From positions 1 to 64,000 of the forward strand of contig JAYSPV010000005.1 in NCBI GenBank assembly GCA_043721915.1: 64,000 nt of DNA. The letters are read 5' to 3'. Made by a program: the position numbers and the translations under genes. The notes below the pieces were generated by a model that had not been told where the DNA came from, ran no database searches, and saw nothing but the letters and a program-made list of their open reading frames with translations. This DNA comes from UBA668 sp043721915 (GTDB lineage Bacteria; Actinomycetota; Acidimicrobiia; Acidimicrobiales; Ilumatobacteraceae). Shown piece after piece: positions 17,494 to 25,819 of this stretch (position 1 is the first letter of the stretch; every line of letters begins with the position of its first letter).

Positions 17494-18399
17494 TCAGAAG
17501 TCGCTGGTCACTGCAGGCACGCTGGCCGCCGGGTAGCTGGTGCCGGTGTTGATCCTCCACTGGTTGGCGGCCCAGGTGATCTCGCGGACGAGGAAGTTGC
17601 TCGGGCAGCAGTTCGGATCGCTGGCGCTGTAGACCGCCGTGAGCACCGTGGCGCCGCCGGGGTGGAGGTCGACACGACCGTGATCGAGGCTCTGGAGGCC
17701 GCCGAGGAAGAAGTTGCGGGAAGCGGGGAAGTCGGCCGGCTCGGGCTGCGGGTCGAGCACATCGAGATCGAAGTACTGGCCGGTACCGGCGTAGCGGTAC
17801 CCGACCCAGACCTCGGCGCCGTCGTCGAAGTGGAAGTCGCCCACCTGCACGGTGACGCCCGACCACGTGCCGGCGCCGGGCTCGTAGGCCTCGAACAGGC
17901 TGCGCAACATGCCCTCCTCCTGGAAGAGCACGAACACGCCGTAGCTGCCGTCGTCGTTGCGCTGGGCGACCAACGTGACCAGACCTGCCTCGTAGCTGGG
18001 CATGTACTGGCAATCGATCACGTGCCAGCCGGGGATGCCAGGGTCGGAGCCGTCACAGCTGTAGTCGGAGGGCAGCGAGACCGCCGGCACCACCGATGCC
18101 TGCAGGTTGGTCGGCTGGCCGAGCACAAAACCACCGGCGGGGGGCGGGGGCGGGGGCGGGGGCGGCGCAACGGTCGATGCGATGGTGGGAGCCGGAGCAA
18201 GGCTGGTGTCGGGCGCCAGCGAGGTCTCCGACCCGATGGTGGTGGTCGTCGTCTCGGTCACCGAAGAAGTGGTGGCCGCGACCGAACTGCTGGTGCTGCT
18301 CGTCGCTGCGCCGGAGATGGACTTGCTGTCGCTGCAGGCTGCGGCGAGCAGCAGCGCGCCCGCCACGATGGCCATGCTGCGTGTGCGGATACGGTTCAT
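17494..18399 (-). CDS. Exported lipoprotein with Thr-rich and poly-Pro linker
   Basis: From the ATG at 18399 (AGGAGC site five bases upstream) the 301-residue product has a lipoprotein signal with lipobox LLAAAC. A Ser/Thr-rich linker, an 11-Pro run and a C-terminal domain of about 170 residues with four Cys follow (SCDGSDPG, DCQYM and NCCPSN). The C-terminal domain is not recognised. It is transcribed divergently from an ECF sigma factor 133 nt away, so it may belong to that regulon. Confidence 0.75.
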   Translation of the reverse strand: MNRIRTRSMAIVAGALLLAAACSDSKSISGAATSSTSSSVAATTSSVTETTTTTIGSETSLAPDTSLAPAPTIASTVAPPPPPPPPPAGGFVLGQPTNLQASVVPAVSLPSDYSCDGSDPGIPGWHVIDCQYMPSYEAGLVTLVAQRNDDGSYGVFVLFQEEGMLRSLFEAYEPGAGTWSGVTVQVGDFHFDDGAEVWVGYRYAGTGQYFDLDVLDPQPEPADFPASRNFFLGGLQSLDHGRVDLHPGGATVLTAVYSASDPNCCPSNFLVREITWAANQWRINTGTSYPAASVPAVTSDF

Positions 18400-18532
18400 C
18401 GTCGCTCCTGAGTTGTCGGTCACGCTGGCCGAGATCGAACGTTCATCCAACTCTTGCACTTTTTCTGGGAAAGAATCTCCCGCGTGGCCCAAACCTGCCT
18501 CACAGTTTCGACGTGTCTCCACTGTGGCAACG

Positions 18533-19066
18533 ATGGCAGCCGTAATGGGTGAGGCCAGCGAAGTCGGCGTGATCGCCGTCGTCGAAGACCTCGAGTCCCT
18601 GTTCCGCGCGCACTATGCGCGTCTGGTTCGCGCGCTCACCGTCGTGTCAGGAAGCCAGGAGACAGCAGCCGACGCCGTGCAGGAAGCCTTCGTGAAGGCC
18701 CACCTTCATTGGCGCCGGATCCAAAAGTACGACGACCCGGTGGGTTGGATCCGCCGAGTCGCCATCAATCGCCTGCGCGACGACCACCGTCGCAGTGGCC
18801 GCAAGGAACGTGCCATCGAACGCTTGAAGACCGAAGCCCGTACCGACGCGGTGGAGTGGTCGGACGGCACCGATGTCACGGCTCTGTTGGCCGAGTTGCC
18901 CAAGCAGCAGCGGCTGGCGATGGCGATGTTCTATGTCAGCCACCTCAGCATTGCCGAGGTCGCTGACGCCCTGGAGATCAGTGAGGGTGCGGTGAAGTTT
19001 CACCTGCATCAAGGCCGGGACCGCCTGCGCGGCGTGTTCCATGCCCATCGAGAGGCACAATCATGA
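18533..19066 (+). CDS. ECF RNA polymerase sigma factor (first pair)
   Basis: This roughly 177-residue protein has the two ECF sigma regions. Region 2 is LFRAHYARLVRALTVVSG, with AADAVQEAFVKAHLHW and DPVGWIRRVAINRLRDDHR. Region 4 is LPKQQRLAMAMFYVSHLSI, with EVADALEISEGAVKFHLHQG. Two in-frame ATGs (18533 and 18545) are possible; neither has a strong ribosome site. The stop overlaps the next gene by ATGA, the usual coupling with an anti-sigma factor. Between it and the divergent lipoprotein is a CACAGT/ACTGTG inverted repeat. Confidence 0.85.
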   Translation: MAAVMGEASEVGVIAVVEDLESLFRAHYARLVRALTVVSGSQETAADAVQEAFVKAHLHWRRIQKYDDPVGWIRRVAINRLRDDHRRSGRKERAIERLKTEARTDAVEWSDGTDVTALLAELPKQQRLAMAMFYVSHLSIAEVADALEISEGAVKFHLHQGRDRLRGVFHAHREAQS

Positions 19067-19740
19067 GCGAGTTCCACGACCCAGACTTCGAAGACCTGCT
19101 GGGCCGCAGCAGCGGGCCGATGCCCGATGTCAACATCGCCTACCAGCAGGTCCAGGGCCGCGTCCGCCAGGTGAAGCGCCGTCGTGCGATCGTCGCCGGC
19201 GGCGCCGCCTGCGTGGTGCTGTTCGGCGCGGCCGTGCTCGCCGGCACCCGCCCCAACGGCAACGACTCGATCACGCCGGCCGGTCGCGGCAGCGACGTCT
19301 CGAACAGCAGCGACGTCTCGAACAGCAGCAACTCCTCACCGAGCAGTGACTCCACGCTCACCTCCAGCACGTTCGTCACGGACACCGGCCAGCCCACCAC
19401 CTCGGCCGGTGGTGGCACCGGGTCGACAGCGCCGGGTGGCGTCACGCCGACCGCGGCCGGGCCGACGACCAGCGTGACGACGCCCCCAGGGAGCACGAAC
19501 CCTCCCACCACCGATCCACCCGCACCGATCACGCAGACGTTCACCAGCGGCGACTGCAGCATCACCGTCCGGTTGCAGAACGGCTCGCTGAGTCTCGTCG
19601 GCAACCCGGCGCCGGCCGGCGGCTACTCGTACGAAGTCACGGAGAACGGCGGCACACGCGTCGAGGTTCACTTCGACAATGACACCGACACCATCGACAT
19701 CCGTGTCGACCTGGTCAACGGCGAGATGGTGCAGCACTGA
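19063..19740 (+). CDS. Putative single-TM anti-sigma factor
   Basis: This 225-residue protein has a cytoplasmic N-terminus of about 40 residues, one transmembrane segment (AIVAGGAACVVLFGAAVLAG), a long Ser/Thr/Pro linker (about 70-155) and a C-terminal extracytoplasmic domain of about 65 residues (from FTSGDCSITVRLQNG). It has no HxxxCxxC zinc motif. The anti-sigma role is inferred from the ATGA overlap with the ECF sigma gene and from the topology. The C-terminal domain could sense an envelope signal. Confidence 0.65.
   Translation: MSEFHDPDFEDLLGRSSGPMPDVNIAYQQVQGRVRQVKRRRAIVAGGAACVVLFGAAVLAGTRPNGNDSITPAGRGSDVSNSSDVSNSSNSSPSSDSTLTSSTFVTDTGQPTTSAGGGTGSTAPGGVTPTAAGPTTSVTTPPGSTNPPTTDPPAPITQTFTSGDCSITVRLQNGSLSLVGNPAPAGGYSYEVTENGGTRVEVHFDNDTDTIDIRVDLVNGEMVQH
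19291..19326 (+). repeat. 18-nt perfect tandem duplication
   Basis: AGCGACGTCTCGAACAGC occurs twice in tandem, in frame, in the Ser-rich linker of the putative anti-sigma factor. Confidence 0.9.
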
Positions 19741-19837
19741 AGATTCTTTCGCAGCGACCAAACCAGACGAGGTGCTGCGGAGTGTCGTCACCGTCCGAAC
19801 GCATCCGCTCGGCACGAACGAAGAAGGACCGAACGAC

Positions 19838-20233
19838 ATGCACCAGTCACGCCGCCGTCTCGCCGTCATCAGCGCCGCCACCGGCGTGTTGGTGATCGGA
19901 ATGGCCAGCCTCGCAGCCGCCGCCACGGGCAGCTCGCACCCCGCGAAAGCTCCCCAGCAAGTCGAGATCGAGAGCACAACCACCCTCGGCGAGAGCACCA
20001 CCACCGAAGCCACCGTCGAGATCCCCAACGACAGCACCACGATCCCGGGCGCGGATGACACGGGCACGTCGGTCGAGGATGACGCCACCGAGGTCGATAA
20101 CGAGTCCGAGGATGACGCCACCGAGGTCCAGCACGCGTCGGACGAGGAGTCGGGGGAGGACAACGGTGTCGACGGCCCCGGCCACGACGTGGATGATGAC
20201 AACGGCGGCACCGACAGCGGCAACGACGGCTGA
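19838..20233 (+). CDS. Small acidic exported protein
   Basis: The ATG at 19838 follows a GAAGGA site. The 131-residue product has a signal peptide (HQSRRRLAVISAATGVLVIG, then MASLAAAATG) and a low-complexity mature part rich in Thr, Asp and Glu. It includes two copies of EDDATEV encoded by an exact 21-nt repeat (20075-20095 and 20108-20128). No fold is expected. The frame is open upstream, but that part is antisigma-gene sequence in another frame. It lies 97 nt after the anti-sigma gene and may share its regulation. Function unknown; an ion-binding or surface-charge role is possible. Confidence 0.65.
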   Translation: MHQSRRRLAVISAATGVLVIGMASLAAAATGSSHPAKAPQQVEIESTTTLGESTTTEATVEIPNDSTTIPGADDTGTSVEDDATEVDNESEDDATEVQHASDEESGEDNGVDGPGHDVDDDNGGTDSGNDG

Positions 20234-20284
20234 CCAACCCACCGAGGGTGCGGTCCGCTCGGCCCGCTCGTCCATACTGGGCGG

Positions 20285-20959
20285 GTGACGGCGCAGAGCA
20301 CGACCGACTGGAACCCGGTACTGCGAGGCGAGTTCGCCAAGCCCTACTGGCAGCAACTGCAACGGTTTGTGGCGGACCAGCGGGTCCGCCACACCGTCTT
20401 TCCCCCGGAGCCCGAGGTGTTCGCCGCGCTGCACCTCACGCCCTATGCCGACACGCGAGTGGTGATCCTCGGGCAGGATCCGTACCACGGCCCGAACCAG
20501 GCGCACGGCCTGTGCTTCTCGGTGCGCCGTGGGGTGTCCACGCCTCCGTCGCTGGCCAACATCTACAAGGAACTGCACAACGATCTCGGACTGCCGATCC
20601 CCCGCCACGGCAACCTCGAGTCGTGGGCCCGCCAAGGCGTGCTGCTGCTCAACACCACCCTCACGGTCCAGGCCGGCCAAGCGGCGAGCCATCAGGGCAA
20701 GGGCTGGGAGCTGTTCACCGACGAGGTGCTGCGCACGGTCAACGCCAAGCAGCAGCGAGTGGTGTTCCTCCTGTGGGGTGCCTCGGCGCGCAAGAAGAAG
20801 TCACTGATCGACCTGACTCGCCACGTCGTGCTCGAGTCCGCGCATCCGTCGCCGCTGAGCGCACACAACGGCTTCTTCGGCAGTCGCCCGTTCAGCAAAG
20901 CCAACGCTGCCCTCGACGTCGCCGGCCTGCAGCCCATCGACTGGGCACTCCCCGAGTAG
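20285..20959 (+). CDS. ung: Uracil-DNA glycosylase
   Basis: This 224-residue family-1 uracil-DNA glycosylase removes uracil from DNA as the first step of base excision repair. The water-activating motif GQDPYHGPNQAHGLCFSV starts at residue 63. The DNA minor-groove loop motif HPSPLSAH is near the C-terminus, and LLLNTTLTVQ matches the uracil-recognition Asn region. The start is GTG at 20285. It stands alone and is followed by a palindromic repeat and a strong terminator. Confidence 0.95.
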   Translation: MTAQSTTDWNPVLRGEFAKPYWQQLQRFVADQRVRHTVFPPEPEVFAALHLTPYADTRVVILGQDPYHGPNQAHGLCFSVRRGVSTPPSLANIYKELHNDLGLPIPRHGNLESWARQGVLLLNTTLTVQAGQAASHQGKGWELFTDEVLRTVNAKQQRVVFLLWGASARKKKSLIDLTRHVVLESAHPSPLSAHNGFFGSRPFSKANAALDVAGLQPIDWALPE

Positions 20960-20985
20960 GTGCATTTCGGCAGCGTCGACACGAG

Positions 20986-21024
20986 TTGGCGTTCAGGTGC
21001 GGTACTACCGCATCTCACCGCCAA
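20986..21024. repeat. 39-nt palindromic repeat, copy A
   Basis: Outer arms TTGGCG and CGCCAA enclose a perfect inner hairpin TGCGGTA-C-TACCGCA. A second copy at 42862-42900 has the same length, matches at 33 of 39 positions, and both are preceded by CGAG. It lies between ung and the terminator. It resembles a REP-type dispersed palindrome. Confidence 0.75.
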
Positions 21025-21059
21025 ACCGTGGCAGCGTCGCGGCGCCAACGCTTGCGAGG

Positions 21060-21093
21060 GCCCGGCCCGCCGTCTCACGACGGCGGGCCGGGC
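21060..21093. terminator. Strong stem-loop terminator between ung and the transporter operon
   Basis: A perfect 14-bp stem (GCCCGGCCCGCCGT with its complement) surrounds the 6-nt loop CTCACG. It lies between the convergent ends of ung and the solute-binding protein gene, so it could stop transcription from both sides. There is no T run, as is common in high-GC actinobacteria. Confidence 0.75.
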
Positions 21094-21116
21094 TCCTTCA
21101 CTCGCTCAACTCGGCA

Positions 21117-22892
21117 TCAACCGACTGGGCTGGGGTAATCCCCGCGTTCTTCACCGGCGGGTGCAGTTGCGTAGATCGCCACCGCGCCGTCCGGGTCGAA
21201 CAACTTCTCCTCGGTCGGCCACTCGCCGGGCAAGTAGCGCGTGCCACCATCGACGTACTGGTACATACCGGTGCCCTCGCGGCGGATCTCATCGAGCCCC
21301 GTCGCCACCGGATCCCACCAGAACACCGTGGCGTCATCCACGCCCTGGTAGTCCGCAACGCCACCCCAGTAGCCCTTGTCGCCGTACGACAGGTACGGCT
21401 GGCTGATCGCCCGTCTCGTCCCATCGGAGGCGAACAGCGTGTCACGGAACGTCTCGGGCGACAGGTTGGGCCCAACGGCCTGAACGATGGCGAAGAACAG
21501 CGCCGGGTTCGGCGCGATCACGCCGATGCTCTCGTTGGCGGGGGGCTCCTCGCCGGTGAACCACTCGTAGTTGGCGTAGGCACCGGCGGTGGCCGGGTTG
21601 CTGCGAGCAGCGAGCTGGGTGACACCGAACGCGTGGGCCCACTGCTGCTGGTCGTACGTTCGAGCAAACGCCGTCACGTCGACGAGCGTGCTGGCGGCAA
21701 CCACCCACTCCGGGTAGTACTCCTGCGCTGTCGCTTCCTTGGTGAAGTCACGCGGCGCCACCGGGTCGCCGCTGAAGATGATGGTGGTGACGCCGGCCGA
21801 CTTCATCTTCGTGATCACCTGCGACGCGGTCTGCTGGATGGTTGCCGGGTTCAGCTCGTAGGCGGCAACCGCCGCCAACGTGGCGCCGGCCGCTTCCATC
21901 TTCGCCCCCAACCGGTCGGCGAGATCCGTCGAGGCGCTGCTGCTCTCGAGGTAGACGAGCCCGAACGATCGCGGCGTGTCGACCACAGCGTCGCCGCCGT
22001 GCTCGGCGTTCTTGCCGATCAGCTGCTTGGTGATGAACTCGACCACGTGCGTCTGCTTCTGGATCGCGCTGCCATCGAGACCCCACACGTACGGGTCGCG
22101 ATCGGTATAGAACTCGGGCGGCTGCCCGGGCGTGCACCCGATACACATCACTTTGCGCGCTGCCAGCTCGTCGCCGAACGCACTGGTGAGCGCCGGCCCT
22201 CCGAAGACGACGAACGGCGAGTACTGCTCGGCAACTGCTGCCGCGTCGGCGCGGGCAGCGACCTCATCGGTGGCGCCACCGGTGCCCTCGTAGGTGATCA
22301 GGTTGACCTTGCGTCCGTACAGCTCGTAGTAGGCCGAGTAGTAGTCGACGAGGCCCTTCATCGTGTCGGCGTACTGGGCGTTCGTGTCGTCGTTGTTGAT
22401 CGCGTCCGTGATGTAGGCGATGATCGGGTCGTTCTCCTGACCGATGTAGTTGACGATGGTGATCTCATCAGCGGTGACCCCTGTGCTGGTGGCCCCACCG
22501 TTGTCGCCGATGAACGGTGCCATGCACACGGGCGCGAAGAAATCGGGCACGGCCACGCGGCCGGTGGTGGTGTCGCAACGATCACCCCACTCGACATCGC
22601 CTTCGATGCCCTGCGCGACCGCGTCGTCGTATGACAGCGGGTAGGTGATCTCACCTGCGGGCGTGCTGCCGGTATCGGGCGTGCTGCCGGTATCGGGCGT
22701 GACTGGGTCGGTGGGAGCAGTGGTGACCTCCACCGTGGTGGAGGTGCCGTCGGACGACTTGTCATCGTCGCCACTGGTTGCGAGCAGGATCCCGCCACCG
22801 ACTGCGACGACGGCGAGGACGCCCACGATGGGCCCCCACCGTTTCATCTGCCGATTGCCTCCTGAAGCTCCCGATGCGCTGGCCGGTTGCAT
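21117..22892 (-). CDS. Branched-chain-amino-acid-type ABC transporter solute-binding protein
   Basis: This 591-residue exported protein has an N-terminal hydrophobic segment (GPIVGVLAVVAVGGGILLA) and a Thr/Pro/Asp-rich linker. A periplasmic-binding-fold (LivJ-like, type I) domain follows from about residue 140, starting TADEITIVNYIGQEND. It is longer than classical LivJ. No lipobox Cys is seen, so it is probably tethered by its N-terminal helix. Starts at 22892 or 22847 both have ribosome-site-like sequences. It follows the MFS-LivF-LivG gene by 2 nt, so it is the last gene of the transport operon. The ligand is unknown. Confidence 0.85.
   Translation of the reverse strand: MQPASASGASGGNRQMKRWGPIVGVLAVVAVGGGILLATSGDDDKSSDGTSTTVEVTTAPTDPVTPDTGSTPDTGSTPAGEITYPLSYDDAVAQGIEGDVEWGDRCDTTTGRVAVPDFFAPVCMAPFIGDNGGATSTGVTADEITIVNYIGQENDPIIAYITDAINNDDTNAQYADTMKGLVDYYSAYYELYGRKVNLITYEGTGGATDEVAARADAAAVAEQYSPFVVFGGPALTSAFGDELAARKVMCIGCTPGQPPEFYTDRDPYVWGLDGSAIQKQTHVVEFITKQLIGKNAEHGGDAVVDTPRSFGLVYLESSSASTDLADRLGAKMEAAGATLAAVAAYELNPATIQQTASQVITKMKSAGVTTIIFSGDPVAPRDFTKEATAQEYYPEWVVAASTLVDVTAFARTYDQQQWAHAFGVTQLAARSNPATAGAYANYEWFTGEEPPANESIGVIAPNPALFFAIVQAVGPNLSPETFRDTLFASDGTRRAISQPYLSYGDKGYWGGVADYQGVDDATVFWWDPVATGLDEIRREGTGMYQYVDGGTRYLPGEWPTEEKLFDPDGAVAIYATAPAGEERGDYPSPVG
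22663..22698 (-). repeat. 18-nt perfect tandem duplication in the binding-protein linker
   Basis: On the plus strand GTGCTGCCGGTATCGGGC is repeated twice without a gap. On the coding strand it gives a doubled TPDTGS-type linker. Confidence 0.9.
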
Positions 22893-22894
22893 GG

Positions 22895-25819
22895 CTACCC
22901 CCTCGTTCCGCTGCGCTCGCGCGCAGCCGTGTTGTTCCCCAAATAGCTCTCTATCACGTCCGGATGACCCAGTACGTCCGATGGGGCGCCCTCGGTGAGG
23001 ACCGCCCCCTGATCGAGCGCGACCAACCGATCGCTGATCGAAGAGATCAGCGGGATGTCGTGCTCGATCACCAACAGGCTGGCGCTCATCTCGTCGCGCA
23101 GGCGACGCAACACCGGGGCCAGGGCTTCCACTTCACGCTGCGCGATGCCGCTGCTCGGCTCGTCGAGCAGCACCATCACCGGTCGGTGCGCGGCGATGCA
23201 GGCGAGGTCCACGACTCGACGGGTGCCGGTGCTCAGCTCGCGTACGAACGAGTTGCGGTAGTCGCCGAGGTTCATCAGCTCGATCAGCTCGTGCACTCTC
23301 AGTCGGGTGGTCTCCTCGTCGTCGAAGACAGCCGGCCAGCGAACGGCCGCAGCGATCGCACTGCGGTTGCCAACCCAGCGTTCGAGCGACACCGACAGCG
23401 TCTCGGTCACCGTCATATCGGGGAACAGGCGTGCGTCCTGGAAGCTGCGACCCAGCCCTGCCTTGGCACGCGCGCTGGCGCCGAGATCCGTGATGTCGCG
23501 GCCCTCCAGTTCGATACGGCCGCTGTCGACCGACACGAAGCCGCTGATCAGGTCGAAGATGGTGGTCTTGCCGGCACCGTTGGGGCCGATCATCCCGACG
23601 ATCTCGCGAGCACGCACGTCGAAGGTGGCGCCGTTCACGGCACGGTTGCCGCCGAACGCCCGGCTGATCTCGGTGACCGACAGCACGACCTTCGGCTCGC
23701 CGCCGCCGCCGCCGTCCGCCGCCGACGTCGGCGCAGCAACCGGCACGGCCGCGTCGGAGAGGAACACCGACCGCAGCAGATCCTTGCGATCGAGCAGCTC
23801 GGCAGTCGGGCCACTGAAGCGGATCGTGCCACGCTCCATGAAGTACGCGCGCTCGGCGATCGACAGCGCCACGTTGACGCTCTGCTCGACCAGAATGACG
23901 GCGGTGCCCTCGGCCGCAACGCGCTGCACCAGCGGGAGCAGCTGGCCGACGATCACCGGGGCGAGGCCGAGGGAGAGCTCATCGATCAGCAGCACCCGCG
24001 GTTTGGCAACGAAGGCCATGCCCAGCGCGAGCATCTGCTGCTGGCCACCACTCATGTCGCCAGCGTCGCGGTGCAGCTTGTCGCGCAGGATCGGGAACAG
24101 CTGCAGCACTTCCTCGATCGCCGCGTCACGCCCTGCCGGATCGTTGCGGCGCGTCCACCCAGCGAGTTGGAGGTTCTCCTGCACCGTCAGGCCGCCGAAC
24201 ACGCCCTGACCGCCGGGCATCTGGCTGATGCCGAGCGCGGCGATCTCGTTCGGTGGCGCATGGGTGACGTCGCGACCATCGAGGATCACGGCGCCGCGAT
24301 CACCTTCGACCACTCCGCTGATCGCCTTCAGCAACGTGCTCTTGCCCGCGCCGTTGGTGCCGAGCAACGCGACGATCTCACCTTCCTTGACATCGAAGTT
24401 CACGCCGAACAGCACCTGGCGCCCGCCGTAGCCGGCGTCGAGGTTGCGGATCAGCAGCAGATCGGCTTCACCTCGGCGCCGCTGGTACAACGCCTCGCTG
24501 CGCGCGGCAGATGCCTGCCACACCTGGGCGATGTCGGCATCGATGGTGTGCTGTGCGGTCCCGAGGATGAGGCTGCCGATGATGAACAGCGGCACCAGCG
24601 TGAGCATGCCCCAACGGATACCGACCTGGCCGCTGATCCAGCCGATCAACGGCAGGATGAACAGGCCGGGGATGACCCACAGCGACGCCACCGAGAACCC
24701 GGTGGCGCGAGCGCGCGACGGGATGGCCAGCGACAACGCGACGAGGATGCCCGGGCCGACAACGGCGAGCGTGGCGGAGATGAGACAGTTGAACGCCACT
24801 GCGACCACGACATTCGGAGCAGCGGCGAACCCGATGGAGGCAATCGATGTGCCGATCGCAACTCGCGAGATGAAACGGATCAGCCCGCGCATGTCGGCCA
24901 TGTAGCGCTTGGTGATGAAGCGGGTGCCCACGACGAGGCCGAGCAACTGGAACGGCTCGGCGATCGCTGCCGCCACCCCCCGGGCACGCTCGTCGAGACC
25001 GAACTGCTGCTCGTACAACAACGATGCCAGCGTCACGAAGCCGATCATCGCTGTGGCGAGGAACGGCAGGCTCCACCACAGCCGCTGCAGCGTGTGGATC
25101 TTCTGCACCGTGCGCCAGCTCTCGGCGAACGACGGCACCGTTTCCTCGGTGTTGGCGACTTCCTCACTGGAGCCCATCGCCTTGCGCTCCCACTTGCCGC
25201 GGACCGGCTCGCGCAGCCGCAACGCGAGGACGGCGAACACGACGGTGGGCACGACGAAGATGATGAACGGCACGCGCCAGCCGAACGCGTAGGCGAGCAT
25301 GCCTGCCGACAACGGCCCGACGAAAGCGCCAACGGCGTTGGCCGCACGGTGGGTGCTGAACACCTTGCTGCGCGCCTCGATCGGGTAGTAGTCGGCGAGC
25401 AGCGAGTTGTGCGTGGGGTCGATGACGGCTTTGCCCAGGCTGCTGCCACTGCGGGCGATGGTGAGCAGCACCACGCCCGTGGCAAGACCGGTCATTCCGC
25501 TGAACGTCGCCCAGATCAGTGCCCCGAGGATGGCCAGCGGCACGCGTCGCGAACGATCCGCGTACTGCGCAATGGGCACCTGCAACGCAAGGGCGGCGAT
25601 CGACGACAGCGCCACCAGCCCGAGCACCTTCGTATTGTCGAGATTGAACGCATCACGGATGTTGGGAAGCAGGATGCCGAACGCGGTGCGGTCGAGCTCG
25701 TCGACCGCGTTCAGCCCGAACAGCACCACCAGCGGGTAGGCGGACTCACCGCCACAGACACCGCGCAGCCAACCCATCGGGTGCGCAACATGTCCGAGGA
25801 ACCGCTTGAACGCGCTCAT
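22895..25819 (-). CDS. MFS-LivF-LivG fusion: transporter domain plus two ABC ATPases in one chain
   Basis: This is a single 974-residue polypeptide. Residues about 25-425 form an MFS-type membrane domain (FGLNAVDELDRTAFGILLP; AQYADRSRRVP in the loop after TM2; about 12 hydrophobic segments). Residues about 455-685 are a LivF-like ABC ATPase: Walker A GTNGAGKST at 487-495, signature MSGGQQQ at 589-595, Walker B LLIDE ending 614. Residues about 710-965 are a LivG-like ATPase: Walker A GPNGAGKTT at 745-753, unusual signature LSTGTRR at 862-868, Walker B VLLDE ending 887. Linkers are short and the frame is unbroken. It lies between the LivH-LivM fusion (ATGA overlap) and the binding protein. The role of the MFS domain is unknown. 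Confidence 0.9.
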   Translation of the reverse strand: MSAFKRFLGHVAHPMGWLRGVCGGESAYPLVVLFGLNAVDELDRTAFGILLPNIRDAFNLDNTKVLGLVALSSIAALALQVPIAQYADRSRRVPLAILGALIWATFSGMTGLATGVVLLTIARSGSSLGKAVIDPTHNSLLADYYPIEARSKVFSTHRAANAVGAFVGPLSAGMLAYAFGWRVPFIIFVVPTVVFAVLALRLREPVRGKWERKAMGSSEEVANTEETVPSFAESWRTVQKIHTLQRLWWSLPFLATAMIGFVTLASLLYEQQFGLDERARGVAAAIAEPFQLLGLVVGTRFITKRYMADMRGLIRFISRVAIGTSIASIGFAAAPNVVVAVAFNCLISATLAVVGPGILVALSLAIPSRARATGFSVASLWVIPGLFILPLIGWISGQVGIRWGMLTLVPLFIIGSLILGTAQHTIDADIAQVWQASAARSEALYQRRRGEADLLLIRNLDAGYGGRQVLFGVNFDVKEGEIVALLGTNGAGKSTLLKAISGVVEGDRGAVILDGRDVTHAPPNEIAALGISQMPGGQGVFGGLTVQENLQLAGWTRRNDPAGRDAAIEEVLQLFPILRDKLHRDAGDMSGGQQQMLALGMAFVAKPRVLLIDELSLGLAPVIVGQLLPLVQRVAAEGTAVILVEQSVNVALSIAERAYFMERGTIRFSGPTAELLDRKDLLRSVFLSDAAVPVAAPTSAADGGGGGEPKVVLSVTEISRAFGGNRAVNGATFDVRAREIVGMIGPNGAGKTTIFDLISGFVSVDSGRIELEGRDITDLGASARAKAGLGRSFQDARLFPDMTVTETLSVSLERWVGNRSAIAAAVRWPAVFDDEETTRLRVHELIELMNLGDYRNSFVRELSTGTRRVVDLACIAAHRPVMVLLDEPSSGIAQREVEALAPVLRRLRDEMSASLLVIEHDIPLISSISDRLVALDQGAVLTEGAPSDVLGHPDVIESYLGNNTAARERSGTRG

